Source: Candidatus Aenigmatarchaeota archaeon (lineage in GTDB: Archaea > Aenigmatarchaeota > Aenigmatarchaeia > PWEA01 > JACRMZ01). From it: a stretch of 15,140 nt of DNA. Below are positions 1 through 6,686 of this stretch, piece by piece. The position numbers and the translations under genes were made by a program. The first letter of the stretch is position 1. Every line of letters starts with the position of its first letter. The stretch spans positions 1-15,140 of the forward strand of contig JACRMZ010000121.1 in the NCBI GenBank assembly GCA_016219455.1, read 5' to 3'. The notes under the pieces are model-generated. The model was not told where the DNA came from, made no database searches, and was given only the letters and a program-made list of their open reading frames with translations.

Positions 1-637
1 ACGCATCTATGACTTCTTCAGCATAGCCGACAATCTTGAACACCAGCATGTTTTTGCCATGGCAGAGGACGAACGCCTGCCTTTCCCCCTCAGAAGCGTA
101 AAACTTCTTGTGGAGCTTGAACGTGTTCTGGTATACGAACTCATCCTCCGCTTTGGAGCGCTCCATTTTCCACAGCGCCTTTTCTTCGATGAAGTTTTTG
201 AGGCTCGCTTCCTTTATTTGGCAGAAATATCGCCAGACTTCCGGCGGCTTTACGTCCAGCGAGATGCTCTTTTGCCTCACGGCTTCGCTTTTGTATATTT
301 CAAAGCACGACAAGAACTCCTTTTCCACCTCTGGCCTGCAGTCCCTTAGGTAGGCTATCTGTATGAGATAGTGGTTATCTAGGACATCTTTGGGGACGCG
401 GAGCTGTTCATGGTCTAAGCCGACCATAGCAATGCCTCCGCCTTTCCCGTTCCCCCGGTTGCGCATCTGCCTCAGCGACTGGTATATGTGCTTTCCCTCT
501 ATTTTCACAGAAGACGCAAGGCCAATCACGCCGCACCCGCCTTCTGCCTCATCGCTTTTTTTCTCCACCGGGGACATCCATTCCCGCGATTTTATTATTT
601 CATCACCAGCCTTCACGTTTGAGAAGTCGTATTTCAT
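1..637 (-). CDS. Glutamate synthase-type class II glutamine amidotransferase subunit (partial, runs off the left edge)
   Basis: Reading the minus strand from an ATG at 637 gives an uninterrupted frame to base 1 (about 212 codons, C-terminus missing). Around residue 33 it reads GGCGVIGLAS, followed by QMRNRGNGKGGGIAMVG. This is the N-terminal-nucleophile glutaminase signature of archaeal-type glutamate synthase domain 1, where Cys35 would be the catalytic nucleophile releasing ammonia from glutamine. The nucleophile is preceded by about 34 residues, so a propeptide must be cleaved, as known for GltB. In-frame ATGs also exist at 649 and 658. I chose 637 because GGTGG lies just upstream and it starts 1 nt after the previous gene's stop, which implies translational coupling. 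It is the third gene of the operon and would feed ammonia to the FMN subunit. The glutaminase call is firm. Assignment to glutamate synthase rather than a related enzyme, such as N-methylglutamate synthase, rests on the neighbouring gene. Confidence 0.82.
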   Translation of the reverse strand, partial: MKYDFSNVKAGDEIIKSREWMSPVEKKSDEAEGGCGVIGLASSVKIEGKHIYQSLRQMRNRGNGKGGGIAMVGLDHEQLRVPKDVLDNHYLIQIAYLRDCRPEVEKEFLSCFEIYKSEAVRQKSISLDVKPPEVWRYFCQIKEASLKNFIEEKALWKMERSKAEDEFVYQNTFKLHKKFYASEGERQAFVLCHGKNMLVFKIVGYAEEVIDA

Positions 638-638
638 T

Positions 639-1928
639 TCATCCACCATAATCCTCATGGTACATGAGGTCAGTCCGTCCCCTCAGCTCAGTGATGCTTT
701 TCATGCTAAAGTAATCGAGAATCGCCTTCCATTGGATTTCCCATGAGCGGTACATATTTACAATCTTTTTGTATCCCCATGAAGGGTCGACAAGGAATGA
801 AAGCTCTTCGTCAGTGCTTGTAAGGCCTATTGGGCAGCCTCGGCCGCTTTCGCAATTGCCGCAGTGAGTGCAGCCAAGTGCCACAAGCTCAGAAGTTCCG
901 ATGACGCAGCCGTCGGCGCCAAGGGCAATAGCCTTTGCGACATCCCATGCCGTGCGTATACCACCTGATGCCATGATAGTTATCTCTTCACGCACCCCCT
1001 CGCTCTCAAGGAATTTGTGGACCTTTGGTATCGCGTATTCTATTGGCATTGCGATGTTTTTTTTCGCAATCTCCGGCGCAGCTCCAGTGCCGCCGTAGCT
1101 CCCGTCAATCTGGATTATGTTTGCCCCGGCGTAATAGCTTCCGACAGCCACCATATCAACATCAATAGGCGTTGATACTTTAACTGATATCAGCGCTTTC
1201 TTGTTCACAGTCCTTAGCCAGTCAACGTGCTTCTTGTGGTCTTCGACAGAGTACACAGAATGGAAAGGGAATGGCGAGTATAGCGAAACCCATGGGACGC
1301 TCTCGCGCATCTTCGCTACGTTTGAAGTTACCTTGTCGCCTAGAAGATGGCCGCCAAGTCCAGGCTTTGCCCCCTGTGCGTATTTTATTTCAACTATCTT
1401 TGCCCTTTGTATCGTTTCCTCTTTCACGCCAAACAGCCCTGTGGCCACTTGGGTTATGATATTGTCCTTGTATTCTGAAAGCTCGTCAGGATATCCGCCT
1501 TCACCAGTTGATGTGAATGTCCCAAGCTCCTTTGCAGCCATTGCCCGGGAAAGCATCACCTGGAGGCTGACAGAGCCATAAGACATCCCGCCGCCGTAGA
1601 CAGGAAGCGGTATGCTTATCTTCTCGCCGGAGCTTTTTTTGTTTAGGCTTATGGAAAGGTCCGCGTTAGCGGTCCCGTATTCCAGCTCAGAGTCAATCTT
1701 GAAGTGTATTTTGTCAAATCCCCCGCCTGATAATCCTGTCTTGTATTCCATCGATTTTGGCGGTTTTCCTTTGTTTGCCTGGTACCACGTGGACATGAGA
1801 AGGTCCTGCGTCCACCTGTAGTTTCCAAGGGCACCTCCGTAATCAAATCCGCCTTCCGCTAGCTTTTCAACCCCTTCATGGATCTTGTTCCTATGGTGTC
1901 CGAGTATCTTGAGTTTTGTCTGGTTCAT
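639..1928 (-). CDS. gltB: Glutamate synthase FMN/Fe-S catalytic subunit (GltB central domain)
   Basis: This 429-residue protein matches the FMN-binding synthase domain of glutamate synthase, which reductively transfers ammonia to 2-oxoglutarate. Visible signatures in order are MSYGSVSLQ, STGEGGYPDE, KYAQGAKPGLGGHLLG, VKVSTP, IQIDGSYGGTGAAP (FMN phosphate and active-site loop), MASGGIRTAWDVAKAIALGA, and a Cys cluster CTHCGNCESGRGCPIG at the site where GltB proteins hold their 3Fe-4S cluster. There is no glutaminase domain and no C-terminal GXGXG domain, so this is the stand-alone archaeal-type arrangement. The start codon overlaps the previous stop as ATGA, and GGTGG (1933-1937) is the ribosome binding site. 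No GltD-like NAD(P)H subunit is in view; ferredoxin is the likely electron donor (inference). A related enzyme such as N-methylglutamate synthase is possible, but the intact GltB motifs make glutamate synthase more likely. Confidence 0.86.
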   Translation of the reverse strand: MNQTKLKILGHHRNKIHEGVEKLAEGGFDYGGALGNYRWTQDLLMSTWYQANKGKPPKSMEYKTGLSGGGFDKIHFKIDSELEYGTANADLSISLNKKSSGEKISIPLPVYGGGMSYGSVSLQVMLSRAMAAKELGTFTSTGEGGYPDELSEYKDNIITQVATGLFGVKEETIQRAKIVEIKYAQGAKPGLGGHLLGDKVTSNVAKMRESVPWVSLYSPFPFHSVYSVEDHKKHVDWLRTVNKKALISVKVSTPIDVDMVAVGSYYAGANIIQIDGSYGGTGAAPEIAKKNIAMPIEYAIPKVHKFLESEGVREEITIMASGGIRTAWDVAKAIALGADGCVIGTSELVALGCTHCGNCESGRGCPIGLTSTDEELSFLVDPSWGYKKIVNMYRSWEIQWKAILDYFSMKSITELRGRTDLMYHEDYGG

Positions 1929-3283
1929 TTTGCCACCAGTTTTTCAGCTGTTTTTCGTTTCCCAAATATCGGCTCGAAGACCTCAGTCTCAAGGTCCTCG
2001 TAAAACATCGCCCTTCCTAGCTCGCCGCGCATCCTCCGTATCTCCCTCATGCCCATGGCTCCGGATATCTCCAGAAGCTGGTCATACCATGACGCAAGAA
2101 GATTCACAAGGCGCTGCGTTCCCCATTCTGCCCTGAATTTGTTCAGTGAAGGGAGAGTTTGCGTGGCTTGCCCATTGAATTTGCATTGCAATGCCACAAG
2201 GGCGGCTATGTCTATGGAAACGATGTCCGCTCCGCATATGATGGTCTTTGGCACGTGCTCTGCCGCGGCGATGCCGCCGCCCACAATCAATGAGAGCTCA
2301 TCGCGGATTTTTGCGTCAACAAGCGCTTCGTGCGCTGCAATGGTAGAGTCTATTATGAACCTTGGGTTTTTTGACAGCTCAAAGCCGTGGAAATCATGCA
2401 CAAGGTGGATTGAGTCGGCGTGCTTTGCCAGGTCAGCGATAAACGCATCGTTCCCGTTTGCGATAACGCGGGCAATTACAATTTTGCCGGGCAGTGCGGC
2501 TTTGGCTTCCATGTACCCTTCAACGCTGTCAACTTCCATTTCGATTATCCTATAGCCGTTGTCTATCTTGCCTATTTCCCCATTGCTTGCTCTGGGAACA
2601 ACGTTTTCTTCCAGCCCCCTCAAATCCCTGAGGGCAACGACTGCAAGTAACCCCGTTTTCTTTGCAGCCTCTTTTATAACTTTTGCATCAATGCCAATAG
2701 GGGTGTCGAAAATAATCGGCAGCTGTATGCTTTTGATGTTGTTTGCCCTGCCATTGAAAACGGTATTTTTCCTTCCAATGTCGACTTCAGTCGATATGAA
2801 CTCCCTTCCATGGATTCCATCACGAGTCGGCCTTACGATCTCTGAGAAGTCAGTCCACATGCCATCAAAGCCAGGTCCCGCAAACGGTCCCCTGTATCCG
2901 GCGCCTTTCACAGGGACCTTGCCATTTGATGCTTCCTCCCATATCGTCGCTACCAGATTAGGGCGGAAATAGCTGTCCCCGGCCTTCTCGAATTCCGGGT
3001 TTATCGTCACGTCAACGACGCCGGGATTCTCAATTACGCACCTGAAGCATCCACGGCACTTGTCTTCGATTGGCGCCATGCCGCCAACAAGGCTTCCATA
3101 AACCCCGTAGATGCAGGGCCGGCTTTTTATCGTCTGAGAAAGTTCAGAAGAGTTCTTTGCCTTTGCAAGGTCGTTGATTATCATCGGGACGAACTTTGTT
3201 TTATGGACCTTGACTGAGAATTTGTTGGGCCTTTTGAAGGCATGCGGCGCCTCTTTGGCTTGGATATGGTAACGTTTGAACAT
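1925..3283 (-). CDS. Degenerate glutamate synthase FMN-barrel paralogue with N-terminal Cys triad
   Basis: The 452-residue first gene of the operon has a C-terminal half that follows the downstream GltB protein block for block, including LSLIVGGGIAAAEHVPKTII against the paralogue's MASGGIRTAWDVAKAIA, and CGADIVSIDIAALVALQC against GADGCVIGTSELVALGC. The functional loops are lost: QGAKPG and GGTGAAP are absent, and the C-terminal cysteine cluster is reduced to one Cys. It gains an N-terminal CRGCFRC triad (Cys76, 79, 82) with another Cys at 57, which could together bind an Fe-S cluster. I infer a non-catalytic partner, perhaps an electron-entry or structural subunit. A TATA box (TATAAATA on the minus strand) is centred about 27 nt upstream of the ATG, so the mRNA is probably leaderless. 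The family match is clear. The role is inferred. Confidence 0.75.
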   Translation of the reverse strand: MFKRYHIQAKEAPHAFKRPNKFSVKVHKTKFVPMIINDLAKAKNSSELSQTIKSRPCIYGVYGSLVGGMAPIEDKCRGCFRCVIENPGVVDVTINPEFEKAGDSYFRPNLVATIWEEASNGKVPVKGAGYRGPFAGPGFDGMWTDFSEIVRPTRDGIHGREFISTEVDIGRKNTVFNGRANNIKSIQLPIIFDTPIGIDAKVIKEAAKKTGLLAVVALRDLRGLEENVVPRASNGEIGKIDNGYRIIEMEVDSVEGYMEAKAALPGKIVIARVIANGNDAFIADLAKHADSIHLVHDFHGFELSKNPRFIIDSTIAAHEALVDAKIRDELSLIVGGGIAAAEHVPKTIICGADIVSIDIAALVALQCKFNGQATQTLPSLNKFRAEWGTQRLVNLLASWYDQLLEISGAMGMREIRRMRGELGRAMFYEDLETEVFEPIFGKRKTAEKLVAK

Positions 3284-3292
3284 CTAAGTTAA

Positions 3293-3327
3293 TTTCATTT
3301 AGATATTATTTATACTATTATATGAAA
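3293..3327. promoter_or_regulatory. Candidate operator: inverted repeat flanking the glt TATA box
   Basis: TTTCAT at 3293-3298 is mirrored by ATGAAA at 3322-3327. The pair brackets the TATA box of the glt operon and lies just upstream of the divergent Lrp-family gene. It would suit an Lrp dimer repressing or autoregulating. The repeat is only 6 bp per arm in AT-rich DNA, so chance occurrence is quite possible. Confidence 0.3.
3303..3314 (-). promoter_or_regulatory. TATA box of the glutamate synthase operon
   Basis: On the minus strand this reads TATAAATAATAT, centred about 26 nt upstream of the ATG at 3283. That spacing places transcription start at or next to the start codon, fitting the absence of a Shine-Dalgarno sequence before this gene. 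Confidence 0.6.
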
Positions 3328-3360
3328 ATATGTCCATAAAATGCAGAAACTGGTTTACAT

Positions 3361-3807
3361 ATGTCCAACATAGACAGCACGGATGAAAAAATACTGAAAG
3401 AACTTTCAAAGGACGCAAGAACGTCTTACAGGGCACTCGCGCAGAAGCTGGGCCTCGCCATAGGGACAATAGCGTCACGGGTCCGGCGACTTGAGTCAGC
3501 CGGCGTGATAAAGTCATACACTTGCGTCATAGACTACGAAAAGATCGGCTATGACATCGTGGCGCTCATAGAGTTCACGGTTTCCAAGGGGAGGCTGGAG
3601 GAAGTTGAGAAAAAAATAGCGGAGAAGAAGAACGTTTATGGCGTTTACGATGTGACTGGACTCACAGACTCGGTGATTTTGGCGCGGTTTCGGGACAGGA
3701 GGGAGCTGAACGCGTTTGTGAAAGACCTTCTCAGGATGGAAAACATAGAGCGCACCAACACTCATGTCATCCTTAATGTGGTGAAAGAAGATTACCGTGC
3801 CTTTTAG
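3361..3807 (+). CDS. Lrp/AsnC family transcriptional regulator
   Basis: This 148-residue protein has the standard two-domain Lrp layout. Residues about 5-52 form the winged helix (DSTDEKILKELSKDARTSYR, then LAQKLGLAIGTIASRVRRLE). Residues about 65-140 form the RAM ligand-binding domain (DIVALIEFTV, VYGVYDVTGLTDSVILARF). Such proteins bind DNA as oligomers and usually respond to amino acids. It is divergent from the glutamate synthase operon, separated by 77 nt of AT-rich DNA, which suggests control of that operon and of itself. No Shine-Dalgarno precedes the ATG, so a short-leader or leaderless mRNA is likely. The stop codon overlaps that of the convergent gene. The family is certain; the effector and targets are inferred. 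Confidence 0.9.
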   Translation: MSNIDSTDEKILKELSKDARTSYRALAQKLGLAIGTIASRVRRLESAGVIKSYTCVIDYEKIGYDIVALIEFTVSKGRLEEVEKKIAEKKNVYGVYDVTGLTDSVILARFRDRRELNAFVKDLLRMENIERTNTHVILNVVKEDYRAF

Positions 3808-4091
3808 CGCCTGCCCTTTTCCACGGAGTCTATTGTGCAAAGGTATCCGTTGGCCATCCAGCCGGTTATTGTCAACGCCACCTTGTTTCCGAAGAGTTTT
3901 CTGGTGAGCTTTTCCTTCATCCGTTTGCCTGCAAGTTCCGTCAGCGCCGGCGCATCCAGCCCGTCAATTCGCATCCGTTCCGTTTCCTTGTAGGTATATA
4001 AGCCTATTTTTTCGGTTTTCAACACGCGGACTAAAAACGTGTTGCCGTCTACAATAGTAGTGACCTCGCCAAAAACCTTGTCCACATACAT
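3804..4091 (-). CDS. Small SNase-fold (thermonuclease-like) protein, probably not catalytic
   Basis: The 95 residues follow the staphylococcal nuclease OB-fold pattern: an opening VTTIVDGNTFLVRV, then MRIDGLDAPAL, then a helix TELAGKRMKEKL and a strand NKVALTI. Against SNase the first active-site Arg is kept (Arg41 in MRIDG). The catalytic Glu after the Pro of DAPE is Ala49, the second Ca-binding Asp of VDGDT is Asn17, and no equivalent of the second catalytic Arg is obvious. The protein therefore looks like a binding module, not an active nuclease. It is also short for the family and has no signal peptide, so it is probably cytoplasmic. Its stop overlaps the Lrp gene's stop by convergent TTAG. 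I am fairly confident of the fold and not of a function. Confidence 0.55.
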   Translation of the reverse strand: MYVDKVFGEVTTIVDGNTFLVRVLKTEKIGLYTYKETERMRIDGLDAPALTELAGKRMKEKLTRKLFGNKVALTITGWMANGYLCTIDSVEKGRR

Positions 4092-4126
4092 ATTTCCGAG
4101 GGAAAGTAGATAAGCTAACAGGGCAA

Positions 4127-4534
4127 ATGCTGGTTATGGACGTGTTTACAAAATCAGAAAACGATTACATAAAGAAGATCGACGATTCCCGTCTAGCTAC
4201 AATTTCTCCAAAGGGCTGGCCGCAGGTCACGCCTATTATACACGCCTTTGACGGCAAGTGTTTCTACACTGCTATAGATTTCGGCACGCAAAAGGCCAAG
4301 AACATAGAGTCAAACAACAAGGTTGCGTTGGTTGTCGACAGGTATGAGAGGACGCCTTCGGCAGTCATTGTGCAGGGGACTGCCGAGTTGTTTAAAGGGG
4401 GAAAAGAGTTCAGCTACGGCTACAAATTGCTCCATGAACGGCACGCCTACTACAGAGCAAACCCATTCAAGGAGAACGAAGCGTACATAGTCAAGATAAC
4501 ACCAGTGACCAAAAAAAGCTGGGGGATATCCTAG
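4127..4534 (+). CDS. Pyridoxamine 5'-phosphate oxidase-like FMN split-barrel protein
   Basis: This 135-residue protein has the split-barrel flavin pattern: DDSRLATISPKGWPQVTPII, then DGKCFYTAIDFGTQKAKNIE, then NNKVALVVDRY and AVIVQGTAELFK. These correspond to the first strands, the FMN-phosphate-contacting stretch and the dimer-interface strand of the PNPOx-like superfamily. Members bind FMN, F420 or heme and reduce varied small molecules, and the sequence does not identify the substrate. An in-frame ATG nine bases later (4136) would give MDVFTKSEN and is an equally reasonable start. The gene is divergent from the SNase-like gene with only 35 nt between starts. About 220 nt of DNA without a recognised gene follow it (to the next promoter), where I see only weak short inverted repeats. 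Confidence 0.75.
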   Translation: MLVMDVFTKSENDYIKKIDDSRLATISPKGWPQVTPIIHAFDGKCFYTAIDFGTQKAKNIESNNKVALVVDRYERTPSAVIVQGTAELFKGGKEFSYGYKLLHERHAYYRANPFKENEAYIVKITPVTKKSWGIS

Positions 4535-4757
4535 TTCATCTAGTAGTATTTACCGAGTTTTAACCTTTGGTAGCCGTTAGGGAAAGAAACAAGCCGCTCC
4601 TAAATTCAGTCATTGAGAAGTTTCATTGTATGGAGTTCCTGTTACCAATAGCATTTTGCAATAAATTAGCAAATTCACCGCTTTTAATGGTTTGAGCCGC
4701 GCTTTCCGCGCCTTCCGGTTCTTGGAGCAGGGCGTTTTTTGCTATCTCCGCAAAGAG

Positions 4758-4766
4758 CTTTATACC
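4758..4766 (+). promoter_or_regulatory. TATA box for the YunG-like gene
   Basis: CTTTATACC is centred about 24-25 nt upstream of the GTG at 4786. This supports a leaderless transcript beginning at that GTG and so supports the GTG as the true start. A second AT-rich element, CTTTAAAT, follows closely. Confidence 0.45.
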
Positions 4767-4785
4767 TATACTTTAAATCCTGTCT

Positions 4786-5133
4786 GTGGACGCAAAAAAA
4801 CTAAAACGGGCCCTCCGAATGTCGTGGAGCAAGGAGACAAGCTATTATGGGAAAGATTGGGACGAGGAAAACCCGTCATATGGGCAATGTGCCGTTACCG
4901 CTTTGGTAGTCCAGGATTATCTTGGCGGTGAGATTCTCAGAGGGGAAACTGATGGATATGGTCCGCATTTTTGGAATGTCGTTGATGGCAAAGAAGTAGA
5001 TTATACAAGAGGCCAGTTTCCAAAAGGGACGAAGATAACAGGCGGCAAAAAGGCAAACAGGAAAAGAATCCTCTCTTACAATTCCGTTAAAAGGAGATAC
5101 AAGGCGCTGCGCGATAGTGTCAAATCATCTTGA
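4786..5133 (+). CDS. YunG-like family protein
   Basis: The 115-residue product starts at GTG. From memory it carries the conserved core of the YunG-like family: SWSKETSYYGKDW, ENPSYGQCAVTALVVQDYLG, HFWNVVDGKEVDYTRGQFPK. The spacing of an invariant-looking Cys (GQC), a His (HFWN) and an Asp (EVDYT) resembles a papain- or transglutaminase-type triad, but no activity can be claimed. The family is known mainly from bacteria such as Bacillus, so lateral acquisition is possible. The flanking genes look archaeal. The 3' end overlaps the convergent XRE-CBS gene by 14 nt. The start is supported by the TATA box spacing and by the family's typical N-terminal LKRALRMSWS position. The family call is fairly sure; the function is unknown. 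Confidence 0.68.
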   Translation: MDAKKLKRALRMSWSKETSYYGKDWDEENPSYGQCAVTALVVQDYLGGEILRGETDGYGPHFWNVVDGKEVDYTRGQFPKGTKITGGKKANRKRILSYNSVKRRYKALRDSVKSS

Positions 5134-5674
5134 GCAAATCAGCTTTCGTTACCAGCCCTACAATCTCCTCCTTGTTGGTAAGCAGCACGGCAGGGCAGTG
5201 CTGGAGAAGATTCGAGACCACGGAAAGCGGAAGCGTCTCCTCTACAATGGGGAATGGCGCTTCCATAACATCGGCGACTTTCATCTCATGGACGGCCTTG
5301 GGGTTCTTTGATGAAATCATCGCGTCCAGAACGCCTTTTTCCGAAATGCTTCCTATGACATGCTTGCCTTCAAAAACCGGGAGCTGCGAAACGCCCTTCT
5401 TCTTCATCAAGTCAACAGCTTTCGCAACTGTCTCTTCTTTGCTTATCCATATGACTTTTTTGTTTGCAACTTCAATTGCCTTAGGCTCTCCCTCGCGTTC
5501 CAGCCGTTCGATTGCGTCGAAAATGGACTTTGCATTTTTGTACGAAGGCACCATCGCGCCGGATTCCAGCTTTGCAACGAGTGATTGGCTTACGCCCGTA
5601 AGCGAAGCAAGCTCCTTTTGGGTTATGCCAAGCGTTGCGCGCCGTTTCTTTATCTCATCCAGTGGCGGAAGCAT
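5120..5674 (-). CDS. XRE-type HTH regulator with two CBS domains
   Basis: The 184 residues comprise a Cro/C1-type helix-turn-helix at about 8-60 (RRATLGITQKELASLTGVSQ, LVAKLESGAMVPSY) followed by a CBS pair (about 70-122 and 130-184; VAKAVDLMKKKGVSQLPVFE with GSISEKGVLDAM, then LPLSVVSNLL with IVGLVTKADLLKMI). This XRE-CBS architecture is common in archaea. CBS pairs typically bind adenosyl compounds such as AMP, ATP, S-adenosylmethionine or methylthioadenosine. It is divergent from the methionine synthase operon, with 88 nt between start codons and two similar TTTAGT-AAAG elements in between. A ligand-responsive regulator of that operon is a natural inference. A TATA box (AATAAATAC, minus strand, 5703-5695) about 25 nt upstream implies a leaderless mRNA. 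Confidence 0.85.
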   Translation of the reverse strand: MLPPLDEIKKRRATLGITQKELASLTGVSQSLVAKLESGAMVPSYKNAKSIFDAIERLEREGEPKAIEVANKKVIWISKEETVAKAVDLMKKKGVSQLPVFEGKHVIGSISEKGVLDAMISSKNPKAVHEMKVADVMEAPFPIVEETLPLSVVSNLLQHCPAVLLTNKEEIVGLVTKADLLKMI

Positions 5675-5675
5675 G

Positions 5676-5690
5676 CTTTATTTAGTAAAG
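5676..5690. promoter_or_regulatory. Candidate operator next to the XRE-CBS start codon
   Basis: CTTTA-TTTAG-TAAAG is a perfect 5-bp inverted repeat around a 5-nt spacer, one base upstream of the XRE-CBS ATG and downstream of its TATA box. A related TTTAGTTAAAG sits before metE. Binding here would block the leaderless start, consistent with autorepression. This is inference from two short AT-rich sites. Confidence 0.35.
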
Positions 5691-5730
5691 AGAAGTATTT
5701 ATTCTTTTAGGAATATTATCGACAGGCAGT

Positions 5731-5740
5731 TATTAAATAC
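5731..5740 (+). promoter_or_regulatory. TATA box of the methionine operon
   Basis: TATTAAATAC is centred about 27 nt before the ATG at 5763, predicting a leaderless mRNA. The stretch is flanked downstream by the TTTAGTTAAAG element. Confidence 0.55.
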
Positions 5741-5742
5741 CG

Positions 5743-5753
5743 TTTAGTTAAAG
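5743..5753. promoter_or_regulatory. Candidate operator upstream of the methionine operon
   Basis: TTTAGTTAAAG lies between the TATA box and the ATG of the first methionine synthase gene. It resembles TTTAGTAAAG beside the divergent XRE-CBS gene with one extra T, and is itself nearly palindromic (TTTA-GT-TAAA overlapping). It is a reasonable site for the XRE-CBS protein. Confidence 0.33.
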
Positions 5754-5762
5754 TCATTTATA

Positions 5763-6686
5763 ATGCAAGCTTTTTTGACAGGGGCATATCCGCATTCTGA
5801 GGAACTCGTGGCCGCTCACAGGGAGCATGCCAGGAAGAGGATAACAAAAGAGGAGCTCAATAAGGCCGTTGGGAAGGATCTTGAAGCCCTCATCAGGCTC
5901 CAAAAGGTCGAAGGGTTCAAGCAGATTGTTGACGGCCAGCTGGATTGGGGCGACCTTTTGAGGCCGTTCTCAAAGCTCTATGGCATCGAGAAGGGCTCGC
6001 TTACTCGTTGGTACAACAACAACACATTTTACTGGGCCCCAAGGGTTACTGGAAAAATAGAGTGGAAGGACAGCGTGCTCAAGGGAATACTGAGCCCGAA
6101 TGCCAACAAGCTCATTGTGCCGGGGCCGTACACGTTCTCATTGCTATGCGAAACGCCGTTTTACAGAAACCGCGACGAGATAATGTTTGATTTTGCAAAG
6201 GCACTCAACAGCGAACTGAAGCACCACAAAGTGCCGTACATCCAGATAAGCGAGCCGTCGTTGGTGTTCTCCCCGCCAGACGAAAACACACTTGAGAAAT
6301 CCATTGACGCCGTCGCCGAGGCCATAAAGGGCATTAAAGCACAGACGCTCCTCCAGACATATTTCGGGCCCATAGAGGCCATTTATCCCGCTGTCCTGGA
6401 ATACCCCGTGGACTTCATAGGAGTCGATTTCATTGAAACGGATGTTAACGCGCTTGATTCCGGTTTTGCAAAAGGGCTTGCGTGCGGTTTGGTGAATTCC
6501 AGGACAAGTTCCATCGAAAGACCGGAGGATATTGCCGAGCAAGCAAATAACATAGAGGAAAAACTGGAGCCAAATGAAATATTCATCTGCCCCAACGCCG
6601 ATTTGGATTTAAGGCCGGGGTGGGTGGCAGAGAAGAAGATAGCGTCTTTGGCAAGCGCTTCAAAGATTATCGGTGAGCTGGCATGA
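5763..6686 (+). CDS. Split methionine synthase (MetE-type), N-terminal non-catalytic half
   Basis: This 307-residue protein corresponds to the N-terminal barrel of cobalamin-independent methionine synthase: GDLLRPFSKLYG-like spacing, TRWYNNNTFYWAPRVTG, NKLIVPGPYTFSLL, YIQISEPSLVFSP, FIGVDFIETDV, CPNADLDLRPGWVAEKKIA. The zinc-site positions of the catalytic half are not conserved here. The HxC motif aligns with LQTYFG, and the NPDCGL cysteine aligns with an Ala in CPNADLDL. It should therefore be the structural or pterin-binding partner of the next gene, as in the split MetE known from Sulfolobus. It is 307 residues against roughly 350-400 for the N-terminal half of a fused MetE. Its stop overlaps the next start as ATGA, a sign of coupled translation. 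It may bind the methyl-pterin tail, which is an inference. Confidence 0.82.
   Translation: MQAFLTGAYPHSEELVAAHREHARKRITKEELNKAVGKDLEALIRLQKVEGFKQIVDGQLDWGDLLRPFSKLYGIEKGSLTRWYNNNTFYWAPRVTGKIEWKDSVLKGILSPNANKLIVPGPYTFSLLCETPFYRNRDEIMFDFAKALNSELKHHKVPYIQISEPSLVFSPPDENTLEKSIDAVAEAIKGIKAQTLLQTYFGPIEAIYPAVLEYPVDFIGVDFIETDVNALDSGFAKGLACGLVNSRTSSIERPEDIAEQANNIEEKLEPNEIFICPNADLDLRPGWVAEKKIASLASASKIIGELA
6672..6676 (+). promoter_or_regulatory. Ribosome binding site of the catalytic metE half
   Basis: GGTGA six bases before the ATG at 6683 lies inside the 3' end of the preceding gene. It supports this start and coupled translation of the two halves. Confidence 0.6.

Noticed and set aside
59-746. Plus-strand open frames at the left edge
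   Set aside because: They lie opposite the amidotransferase frame, which has clear family motifs and continuous coding; the plus-strand products have none.
4653-4674. Weak inverted repeat TTTGC/GCAAA in the gap before the YunG-like gene
   Set aside because: Five base pairs in AT-rich sequence, not placed against a promoter or gene end, so not better than chance.
4692-4931. Plus-strand open frame overlapping the YunG-like start
   Set aside because: Overlaps a better-supported frame with a TATA box and family motifs; its own product is Arg- and Cys-rich without motifs.
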